Source of the DNA: Diphasiastrum complanatum
Taxonomy: Eukaryota > Streptophyta > Lycopodiopsida > Lycopodiales > Lycopodiaceae
Direction: 5' to 3'
Length of the DNA: 64,000 nt
Assembly: GCA_029204225.1 (NCBI GenBank)
Contig: CM055101.1
Location: forward strand, 58,515,579-58,579,578
Shown here: in pieces, positions 35,364 to 47,300 of the stretch
Numbering within the stretch: the first letter of the stretch is position 1
How the letters are laid out: each line of letters starts with the position of its first letter
Program-made: the position numbers and the translations under genes
The notes under the pieces: generated by a model
Database searches by the model: none
What the model saw: the letters and a program-made list of their open reading frames with translations, nothing else
What the model was told of the DNA's origin: nothing

Positions 35364-38300
35364 TCAAAAAACCCTTTTAATAGGCTAAAGCTAGGTAAAA
35401 AATTCAGGGAAAAAGGGCTACGGTTTAGAAAAAAGATGTTACTGTACAGGGGGACTGTACTGGGGGCACTGTGGGAGAGCAGACCTGGTGGTCAATGGGA
35501 GTGCAGCATGTGGGGGGGCAGCAAATCCGGACAGGTACACCATCACATGGGCACAGTGGGGGAGCAAACCACGGACCCAATCGGAGTGCAGCATGTGGGG
35601 AAGCAATACATGGGGCAGGTACACCGTCACATGGGCACTGTGGAGGAGCAGACCATGGACCCAATCGGAGTGCAGCATGTGGGGGAGCAATAAATCCGGA
35701 CAGGTACACCGTCACATGGGCACTGTGGAGGAGCAGACCATGGACCCAATCGGACTGCAGAATGTGGGAGAGCAATACATGGGAGAGGTACAGTAGCACA
35801 TGGGATCATCAACAAATGCAAATGGGGAAATAGGCACTCACAAGACAGTGAGAGAGCCAGTGAGAGGCTGTGAGAGGCATTGTGAGAGGTTGTGTGAGAG
35901 AGCCAATGAGAGGCTGTGAGAGAAAGGCATTGTGAGAGGCTGTGTCACCCACTGAGTGAGAGGCTGTGAGAGGGAGGCTGTGAGAGAGCCAGTGAGAGCC
36001 ATTGAGAGGCTGTGAGAGGCTGTGAGAGCCATTTCAAACAACAAGGTGTCGTGAGATGGCGGAGCGCATACCACCGAGGCCTGAGGGCGAAGCCAGGAGG
36101 AAGCTCGAGGAAGATGTCCGAAGGCACAATGAAAGGCATAAGAAGCAAGAGGCAGACATTGCAGAGATGCTGCGACAGCCTCGACAGAGAAATCCGGAGC
36201 CGGAGCACCCAACCCGCGCTGTGCCCCCCGCCCCCGCTGTCGAGCTGGATTTGGATGAGCAGATCAAAATGAACTTCACACGACGGCAGCTCATCATGGT
36301 AAGGGAAAGGGCTGCCCGCCGTCGTGCTAACCAGGAGGCAGCACAGGCTAACCGGGAGGCAGAGTGAGAGCGTCAGAACAACAAACCTGACGAGGGCGAG
36401 GAGTCAGTGGAGGATCCATAGGAATGTCTAGAATAGATGGGGTCTGGCCGTATGTGGCTGACTGTTGTTATGTAATTTTCGGCAGTAGATGTGACAACAT
36501 TTAGTGTCTAACATAGTGTAAAGAACAGGCCCAGCCGTATATGGAGAGAATATGTATTGTAATTTTGATACATCTAATGAAATAATGTACGGTGTTTTTT
36601 TTGTGCAACGCGTGCCTAGTGGTGTATTGCAATGTAATGTATTTGTTTATGAAATGCTATAAAGGGGGTTGTATTTATGTGTTGTGCATCTGCTGTCAAT
36701 CTATGCAGTTGAAACTAATTGTAATTACGCACATACCATTCGAAATAAAATTGAAAACAGAGCCATAACAATTACAAATCGACAAATACAAAATGTGCAG
36801 TGAATAAAGTACGTCCAACACTGAATATAGTCTGGAAGATGGTCTGAATACAGTGTTTGACCATCTGGCCGCCAAACATGGAACATGATATCAAACTGCT
36901 AAAAATAAAATGACAGAGCTACAATCAATGCTCTGTCTCAAACTCAGATGAATGTTCCGGAGACAACTCAGGGCCCCGAGTTGACTCTCGCAACTTATAT
37001 CTATGCCTATCTGGTACTGGCATGGGCTGTGTATAGAGGAACTGGATGTGGAGGGGCCGTCCCTACAGGAGGCAAGTACAACGGTGATAAGTACTGAAAG
37101 GGGCGCTGCGGTGGCCGGTACTGGTATATCCTGGGTGCTGCCAAAGGAGGAGCCGGTGCCGTGGGTGCTGCCAATGGAGGAGGATGTGCTGTGGGTGCCG
37201 CCACTGGAGGAGCATTTGTAGATGTGGGTGCTTCAAGAGAAGATCTGGGCACAGATGGTGGCCTGCCATGGAGACCGGCTGCTGAAAAAGTGGATGGCGA
37301 TGAAGGGGCTGTAGGCCTCAACGGTATCGGTGGCACTGGAGGTGCTGTGTGGCGCACATACACCCTCTGAGGAACGGTAGGAACTGCAGGCACCTCGTGT
37401 AGCTGCTCTAGCTGAGACTCTGTATAGGGCATGCTGGCTAGAGAGGATGGGAGCGCCTTGACGCTCGGCATCTGCTGGGCCTCTGAATCCAAGTCTACAA
37501 TCAAGTCATCCAGCTGGGCATCCGAATACAAATGCTTTGGGCTCTGAGACTCATCATGTGCACCATCCTCTGGATCATCCCGTGTCTCATCCTGTGCACC
37601 ATGCGGACCCTGCATGGCCTCCCAATCGCTACAATCAAAGTCATCTGGTGACTCCTCTGGTGTGCTATCATAGAAATGCCTATGGCTCTGTGATGCACGC
37701 ATCCAAGCAAATGCGGAAGGTAAACCCAAATCACTCTGCCCCCTATCAAGAGCCTCCTCCATCATATCAACATAAGAAGGTATGCCACTGGGCCCCCCTG
37801 TATGCCCTGCTTGTCTCTCGATATAATCTATGGCATGTGTCCCACCTCTACCACGTGATGCACCTGTGACCTCTGCTCTAGGCATGTGCCCAGCACTTGT
37901 ATCATATGCCTCATCCCGCATTGATCTGACGAACACAACCCAAATGGGCTCATCCTCATCCTGATCATCCTCTGACACTGGCTCATCTGCCTCGTACAAT
38001 GGAGGCTCTCTGTGCTTAAGCCCGAGCTCTCTTTCTCTCTCTCATCTCGGCAAGCTCCCTCTCTCTCTGCCATCAACTGTGTGCCCAGGTCATCTGCAGC
38101 CATGGGATGGGTGCTATCCGTAGGCAAGTCAACCTGATGCTCCAAATCAGATATCTTCATCTGCAAGGTTTAAAATTTGCATGTCAGAGAGACAACTTTA
38201 TCAAGAAATGAAATCAACATACCAGGAGTCAACCAAACTGCTATGGGAGAATAGCTTATCACTTGCAATGTGCTCGTAATGGCCAAAGTCTCCTAGCGAG

Positions 38301-41263
38301 ACGTGCGTTGGTGCTACAGAACACCAACCGCTCCAATTGACTCACTGACAACCGGTTTCTTCTCGTATGAATGAGTGCCCATGTGCTCCAATTACGCTCA
38401 CACACAGAGGCAGCAGAGTCTTGTGGTACGTGCATTGAAATACTTCAACACATTGTGGCACGGGTGGAACTTCAACGAAACACAACAATGGAGGATAAAA
38501 TGAGATGCATACCTGAGAAAGGATAGGCAGTGCAAGACGCTGTATAGATGGATATGTGTTACCGAACATGGTCCACCAGGTAATGGGTAGCTGCCTCCTC
38601 TCTGGATCCTGAGCAGCCGGGTCGCCGAATGTGCCCATGCTGAAACGAAATGCAGCGAGCTCCTTCATGAGCCTGATAAGATCCAAACCTATGTGTGGAC
38701 CCAATCTGTGAATGTACTGAAGCCAATCGACCTCGAGCTCCCTGTCTGCGATCTGTGTCGGAGAGAGGAAGAGGGGATGCAGTATGTGTGCAACGCTGTG
38801 GATGCTGTGGAAGTAGTTCCATCGCGTCTCCCAGATGAACTTCAGCTCGGTCATCCTATAGGTGAGAGGCATGTGGTTTAGGGCATTACGAAAAAACTTA
38901 ACATTGACAGAAAAACAAGCTAGCAAGTACTGAAAAGATAAAGGCCACTTACATTACTATACTACTTACCTCTCTGGCTGCAAGATGGACAGCTGTAGGA
39001 ACTGTCCAATCCGGTCCATGAGCTCATATACCAGTCCAAGTGTCGACCCCTCACTGTCAGCCATGCGGAGCACAATGTAGAGTGGTCGAAGCAGTCATGA
39101 CAATGTCTGTGCATCCCTCCAAAAGTGGTCTCCCCTCACCATGGAAGAAAAGTGCTTCCCATCCTCAGTGCGCGAAAATGTACTGGCACACCAAAGATCA
39201 ATGGCAACCATCTGTAGAAGCTGTGCCCTGCACCTGATCAAACGGTCGATGACCACCAAGTCGAATGCAAAGCGTGTGGGGGCTGGCTTACGGAGGTCCA
39301 GATGGCTGAACACCCAGAACATGGCAAGAACACGCCTCTTCCTAGTGACAAAAGTCACTAGAAAGAGGGCCTCACGGACGATGGCTCTAACCCAGGGAAG
39401 TGCAGCTATGTCCCCCATCAGAAGGTCTATGTCGTGCATGGCACATGGGATATGAACAATGTGAGGGAACTCGGCCTCTAGCAGTACACCCATCTAAATG
39501 CAGTTCGTGGCATTGTCCGTCACCACCGTGACGACATGCTGTGGGCCTATGGACATGATGGAAGACCTGATGACATCAAACATGAACTCTGCAGATATGA
39601 CTCCCCTCCTGTTGCAAACCACTGCCCTCAAAAACTGTGTGCCCATGCAGCTGGAGACCAATATGTTGAGGATCGGCCTCCTCCTGACATCAATCTAGCC
39701 ATCGGACATGATGCTGCAACCGTAAGTGGCCCAATGGCGACATAGAGGCTCCATCTCTCTAGACAATGACTCGACCCTATCCCTCAGCATGTGTGTACAG
39801 ACAACCTCTGAACTAGGGACTCTCCAGCTACTGACAGACTGTGCCAGGCGGAAGGCTCTTCTGAAGGGCTCAGAGTTGGTGATGGCAAATGGAAGGTTTA
39901 GCTCATAAATCAGACTGGCCACGACCTGTGTGGCCTCTCTATCCATGTGCAGCTGATGCGTGCCGCGAATGCTCTGCTGCCTAAAAACTCTCCCAGCTAG
40001 GTGACGGGTAGCAGACCTCCAACACGGTGCACCGAACATGACGGGATTGGATGATGACGAGACAGGCTGGGCACTAGTGGATGCATCAAATGTAGACGTG
40101 GAATGGGGAGAGTGGGATGCACTGGCCGGGATGGGTGCAACAGTGCAAGTGGGGTACACTGGTGGAGGGTGGACATCTGGCATGGGATACGAAAACTGCT
40201 GGGTAGGGAGGTCATTCGGATGTGAAGGGAGGGAGGAAGGGATCTCCTCAACATCCTGGAAGGCCTCGTCACTGGCATTCGGGGCCTGCCCCTTCGGGAG
40301 GCGGAGAGTCCATGAGAAAGTCGTAAATTGGGGGAGGGCGAGCAATAGTAGGTGGTGGTGGAACCGCAGTGGCAACTGGCAGACGCGGTGGGACGAGATC
40401 CACCAAAATGGGTGCAGATGGGGGTGCGTGAGGCAAAACTGTCTGAGGGGGATGAGGGGCAAAGGGACTGGACGAGGATGCACTCCCTCTCCTCATGCAT
40501 GCCAGCCAAGCAGACAGCAACTCGGGGTCAACCACGTAAGGAGCGGTGCAAAACCGAAGAACACCCTCCGAAATGGTATTCTCCCCTGCCACAAGACGTG
40601 GCCCGTAGGTATCCAAAAGTCACTGCCTGACGGGAACGGACATGCTAACACAGGGGGCAGCATTCAGTGTGCCACCATCTCTGGCGCGTGCGCCGAGTAG
40701 GTGGCCTTTGAGGCGAGTGAGGATGGCAACAAACTCGGCCAGACAATATTGACAGTGCACGATCCTTGCACCGGACTTGTTGGACTTGTTGGGAATCCGC
40801 CTGACAATGTCCACCTCATCCCACAGATCGGCAAGGTTGGAATGCACCATCTCTGTAGAAGGGACTGGGGAAAGAAGGCAAGAGATCTCTGTGGGTGCGA
40901 TAGGAGTCGGAAGGCTTGAAAAAACCACAACAAAGGCCGAAATAGCAATAGCAGGGGCGGACACGATTAGTGCAATGCGAAAACAACCGGGAGGGTGCGG
41001 ATAGTAGGGCGATGGGCATACAACAGAGAGGCCGCGGACAGCAGGGAGGGTGCGGACAACAGGGCGACGGGCAGGGAGAGAGATGAAGCGGGGGGGGGGG
41101 GGGGGGGATTAGGTTAAAAAAAATATAATAATATATTAAATATTAAAAAATATTATATATTAAAAAATAATATATATTGTGGTACCGCGGATCAGTATGG
41201 ATCCGTGGTACCACAGTGGATCCGCAGTACCGAGATCCGCGGATCCTGGTACCGTTGGATCTA

Positions 41264-41326
<63 letters not shown>

Positions 41327-44300
41327 CATATATATATATATATAATATGGGTGTCAAACAACATGTCTTTTGATGGGGGTTTTGATAGTAAAATTTGTAA
41401 TTGTTTTCTGTCCTATAGGAGCCTAGAGATATATGATAATATGTAGGTATTGCTGATTCACTAAGTCATGACGAATTGATTCACTAATTGACTAATTTAG
41501 GGTTTAGGGTCTATGCTTATCACATTGTGATCACCATGTTACGTGGAGGCCTTCTGGCAAGGGTGCTAATCTATTAAGAGGCTCTTGGCAATAATTTCAA
41601 ATGTAACATTAAGTATGGTTGGGGGAAGAAAATGACAAATAAAGTTGGGAAAGTTATTTTTTATATAGTTTATTTGATAAGGCTTTAGCTATGTAGAAAA
41701 GGAAATCTCCTATTCTAAGGGTGTGATACATTATGCATTGCAAATAGGGCTTGAAAATCTTCCAATATGAATATGCCTCTTGTCTATGCTTGGAGTCACT
41801 TTCTTGGGAACATCTTTGAGGATTGACTAAATTCTCTAGGGAAGAGGAATTTTAGATTATTTTTGGCTTCAAGACAAAATTTGTCTTGCAAAGTTTTGTA
41901 GGCTTATGGGTTCAAGATCAACACCAATAAAAATCTTAATGAAATCTCATTTGCCTTCGATGCCTAGTTGGATTTAATTTGAAACTTCAAAGCCTTTCAA
42001 AGAAGTATCATGACAATTGGTTTCTTACACATGGATCAAAACACTCAAATTTGAAAATTAAGTAACGTAACTCATTACAAATGAAAAAAGACTTTTTTCC
42101 ATAGAATTGTAATTTGGCCTCGAGGGCAGCCCGCAAGCATGACATGTTGTCCATAGTCTAATAGAGAATTTATCAAAAAATAGTAAAACTTTTTAACCGT
42201 AGCTCTGAATGAGAGGAAAATCATATACCATGGAAAGTGCATAATGAGAGCATTCCAATGACACCCTACATGACCAATTTTGAGCTATCGTTCAGCCAGT
42301 CAAAGTTTACAAAAGATCTCTTCTATGCGCAAATAAAGTACCCTCTCAGTGAGAGGATGCTCTATTCGCAGACATAAGAAATATTGGATTGACAATGTCC
42401 TCTATCCACACACATAAGATATATTGAGTCTTCTGGAGACTTTGATTGGCTATAACTTTTGAAAGGTAGCTTAGAACTGGGTCATGTAGGTGGCATCATA
42501 CAATTCTACTCAAATCAAGCTTAGTTGCTAGTAGAAAAAAATTTCCAATGCTTTACTCGTTAATGATGAGGGCGCACCATGCATTTTCTATAATTCCCTA
42601 CATGTGATGATCTTCTAATCACTCATGGATCATCATTTGATTCTACAACATGCATGTTGTATTCATAAGCCTATTAAACTACTCTAATTTAATGGTTTAT
42701 GTGCTTACTTTACAAGTGTACAAGAATATTTTTACAAAGGAGCACACTTGTAGCTAATTTCACACTAATTTATTTGCAATGTACATTTCATGCTTGTTCT
42801 TTTGGTGCGTAAGTTTGTTGGTTATGTTTTCTTATGACTGGTTATAATAGCAATCGTAATATAAGAGCCCATAGCATCGTTCTTTATGACTAATTATGAA
42901 AGGTCCCATCATGTAGAAGCTTGTAACATTATTTTTTATGGTTGATTATGGAAGGACCTGTCATGTAAAAGCTCAAAGCATCATTCATTATAGTGGTTAT
43001 GGAAGGACCCTTCAGATAGAAGCTCATAACATCATTTTTTATGGCTCATTATGGAAGGACCCATCATGTAGAAGCTCGTAACATTTGACATTACAATTGA
43101 TTATGGAAGGACCCATCATGTAGAAGCTCATAGCATATGACTTTCTAGCATCGTTCTTTACATCTAACTATAGAAGAACCCATCATGTAGAAGCTCGTTT
43201 TATAGTTCTTTACAATTAAATACAAATGGACTTGTCATGTAGAATCTTCTGGCATTGTTTTTTATGACTGAGCTCTTTCAACTTTACTATATTGTGATCT
43301 TGTGTATTTTTTGCAATTTTGTAAAGTGCTTCATTTTTTTATCAAAAATCTTGAGCAAGAGTACAAGATAATTGAACTTATTTGGTCCACATTATAGGTG
43401 ATAATTTAGAAGGGTAAATCTTCAATAGTTCTTTGTGTAGACTTGCTTCCAAATTTTGATGATGGCCATAATAGTTTTAGGTTTTTCCTTACTATTCAAC
43501 TTTTATTCTTCAAAGTGCAACTGTGCATTAGGACAGTTTAAAGAATTGTTATGGCTAAAACTATAATCTTCTCTACAAAAAGCTGAATTGTGTTTGACAT
43601 ATTTGTATGAGATTCTTCAAGCTTGGCGGTCTTGAGTTATGTTTTTGTAGTTTCAGGGATCTGGACTCTTCAATATCAACTTATAAATATTGACTCAAAT
43701 GCATTTATGCAATATAACATAACTAGTAGATTTTCATCTATCAACTACTCCTTAACAACTATAACATGAATCCAACAATTTACTTTGGATGTAGGTCATT
43801 AGAGGAGTTCTAAATCCAAAAAAGACCCTTTGTAAAGATACTTTTTATATTTTTTCTCAAATTTTGCTTACACATGGACCAATCAAAACACTCAAATTTG
43901 AAATCTACGTAACGTAGCTCATTATAATTGAAAAAAAAAGTATAATTCACGTTGGGGGCAGCCCGCAAGCATGACATGTTATTCATAGTATAATATGCAA
44001 TTATCATTAAAAATAGCATAAGTTTTTAACCGTAGCCCTGATTGAGACAAAAATTATACTGTTGAAAAGTGCTCAACAAGAGCTTTACAACGGTACACTA
44101 GATGACCTACTTCTGAGCTACCATTCAAAAGTTATGGTCGGTCAAAGTTTGTTTTTAAAAAAAAAGTCCAAGTACCTCTCTTGTGCGCGGATAGAGTACC
44201 CACTCATTGAGAGGGTACTCTATCCGCGCACAAGAGAGATACTTGGACTTTTTTTTTTTTACAAATTTTTTTTTGACCGGCCATAACTTTTGAATGATAT

Positions 44301-47300
44301 CTTGGAAGTAGGTCATGTAGGCTACTTTTGAAAAGCTCTCGTTGAGCGCTTTCCAACGGTATAATTTTCGTCTCAATCAGAGCTACAGTTAAGAAGTTAT
44401 GCTATTTTCAATGCACTACCAATAATAATGTACATAGAATGGTAAAACATCGAAAATAGTGCAGGCAGAAATGAAAAACAAATTGGGCAGAAAATGAATT
44501 TATTTTCGTAATTTACATTAATAAACTTTGTCAATCTATGTGGCATTCCTTAAAGGGTCTTTTTTGGATTCAGAATTCCTCTAATCCTAAAAGTTTGTGT
44601 GTGTGTGTGTGTGTGTGCGTGTGAGAGAGAGAGAGAGAGAGAGCTTTATTAATGTCTTCTCCATGCCAAAAGGCATACAAGATGAATAAGTTCATATCAA
44701 GTGAGTGAGGCAAGCAAGAGCATATGAATTCTCTAGAAATATAAAGAAAATGCATGTAATGATAAGCTTAGTACATATACCAATGGCAAAGACATATGAA
44801 AATCATGAAATATCTGAGTGATGGTAAAAAAGCCTCATATCATGTCCTAGAAGTGGTGGTGAGACTGCTATTGCTACTGCTACTGATAAAGGATATAATA
44901 CGAGCTCTAGTTGGAGGTAAAGTTGCCTACATTGAATGTGAGAGGGACCTCTCCTCATGGTAGGATGAGTAGATCTATGCATATAACATATTATTAGGAG
45001 GTGCACTATACTTGAGCTCTATGGGGAAGTGCCAACAACACACTCATCATTATTTGAATATGGATTTGGTCGTGGGGGCCGTTTGGAGAAAATGAAGTAA
45101 TATGAAACTAGGTCTCTAGGGTACTCTGATTCAAATGACGAAGATCTCATCATAGTAAAAGCATCTCTTATAGGAGGAGTGCAACATTGTGGATCCTCAA
45201 ATGGAACAAATGTGTGCAAAGTAATTGGTGCATCTTTGAACAAACAATGTTATCACCCATGAATCTCATAATAGAATAAAGCACTTAGTCTTCTCGCCTA
45301 TAGGGAATACAACTAGCAGATCCTATCCTCTCGCAAAGTACCTTGAAATCCTCCAATCTCAACCTCAAGCTGGTGCGAAGAGATACAAAATTGATCCAAT
45401 ATGAATCTGAGACTATGTGATAACCTTGAATGCAAGTAGTATCATAAAAGTGGGATCCTAAATACATATGTCTCCAAAAAGTGAAGTCGATAGAAGTCAT
45501 GTTTGACTCCCAAGTGATCATGCCAGGCTGAGAAAGATAAGCTCTATAAATAAACCATTTGATGTAACAATTTGTGTTTTAGAAATCCCCCTTGATTTTT
45601 CTTTTAATGAGGACCTGCTAAAGCTACAAAAATATTTAAGTTTTCTAACAATTTGCAAAAATCTATAGAGTTCACCACAGTCTATAGAAATACATGATAT
45701 TCGGCACGATATGCAAAACTACAATAAGATGTGCTTAGACCGACAAATGCCCTATCGACATTGGTAGGTAAAAATTTCGAGTCCAAAAAACAAAGTTCGA
45801 TGTAGACCAAAACATATCAAACAACACAAGTCCAAAAACAAAAAATGCCAAAAGGCATTAGTAGAAAATAATGTCGATCAACATAAGTCCTAAAAATCAC
45901 AATAAGTGGAAATACTAACTTAGTGTGAAATGCCCATTCAGTAGAAATGGCAACTTTGAGCAAACCACAAAAATGCTGACTCAAAAATTGCCAATTGGCA
46001 TTTTTATGGTGGCACTCAAATGGAGATCTTCCTCTGTCCAGTCTAAAATTTTAGGGATTGCCTTTAATTCAAGTTTGTCTTAAGAAATGAATAGAAGACA
46101 AATTGCAGAAATATACAATATCGCAAAAGTGGAGATTTGATGCATTGATGATGAAACTCACATATGGTCCTAAACAACGATGTCAAGTATTTACTACTAC
46201 TTGTACAAAGTATGATTTATCTAGTTTTGTATATTCCTTATTCAACATTGCTAGTCGATTGATCAAACTAACCAGCTATCAGAATAATCATGGTTATCTA
46301 CAATGCCTCAAATTGATTTGAATAGCAAGTTAGATTGATCATCTAATAGTATCATTAGCATAATAGCGAAACTACAAAAAATTTATACAATCACATAATT
46401 ACTAGATAGCTATACCATCAATATCCCTGTGACTGGACAAGGACGTAACATTCTTCCCTTTAGATAGGTTTTGTCCTCAAAACAAGAAGAAAATATAGTT
46501 ATCAAAATTTAGATTCTCTCATTAATTTTGAGAATTAATACCTTTCTCTTCAATTCTCTAATAACAACCAGATGTGAGTTTATGATCCATCAACAATAAA
46601 TATTGAGAATCGTAATCATAACTTAACAGATTTTCAAGTCACACAAATTATTAGAGAACAAACTAAGAGTATGTCTAAACCACACAACTTTGATACTAGT
46701 GTCATGACCACCCAGGAGATGACCAAGATAAAGGCTAATCATTTAGAATAGTGTATCAAAGTTTTTATACTCAATGTGAATCCCATCATCATACTCTTCT
46801 TCCCATAGGATACCCAAGAAAAGGATAGTAACATAAATGCTAAGTGTGTGAAAGAGGTAAGAGGTCTAAGATAGCCAACCCAACGAATAGTATTGACTTT
46901 ATAAGTATTGGGATAAGATGACATCAACCTACGTGTATCTTTGCTTGGAAGCTTAAAACTCGCTGAGTCCCTAGATATATGTGATGGGCTCGAGATTTGC
47001 ATCAAGGTAGATGGGTGGGACCCCAAAATCTACAGCTTAGCCTATTTTATATTTTGAGAGAGAGAGAGAGAGAGAGAGAGCTAGTTTACTAGAGTCTAGG
47101 ATATTAATACGTTCTTGTTTTTAGAGCTAGTTTATATTTTGTTTGTGTTCAATCTCCGTTCATCGATCATAATGGAAGATTCAACCTCTAAGATCCGCTT
47201 GATCAACAAGTTCAACAGAGATGATTTCCACATGTGGAAATTCAAGATGAGGATGATCTTGAACCAAAAGGAGCTATGGAGATACATAAATGGTTCAATA

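Larger units (their letters stand above)
35224..41265 (-). mobile_element. hAT DNA transposon in FBT intron 1
   Basis: The element is about 6.04 kb and inserted in a (TA)n tract. The ends read catag…ctatg with imperfect terminal inverted repeats carrying several GGTACC sites. It encodes a BED/DUF659/hAT transposase on the minus strand and a small plus-strand ORF. Most of its interior is clearly GC-rich compared with the AT-rich surroundings. The TA repeats hide the target duplication (atatatat on both sides would fit an 8-bp hAT duplication). Confidence 0.8.

Noticed and set aside
35235-35833. Several long frames on both strands over the 84-bp repeats
   Set aside because: They arise because the repeat length is near a multiple of three; all frames are open together.
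39997-40700. Long frames on both strands overlapping the hAT linker
   Set aside because: The GC-rich, proline-coding stretch has few stops in any frame. Only the frame carrying DUF659 and BED motifs is supported.
41143-41373. Open frames through the (TA)n tract encoding Tyr/Ile repeats
   Set aside because: Pure microsatellite; no start context or domain.
41498-41515. Telomere-like ttagggtttaggg
   Set aside because: Only two units, common by chance.
42855-43275. CRISPR-like array
   Set aside because: Adjacent imperfect minisatellite units without unique spacers, in a plant intron.
46680-46710. Inverted initiator-Met-like primer site (tttgatactagtgtca)
   Set aside because: Weak match and no LTR pair could be found on its right.
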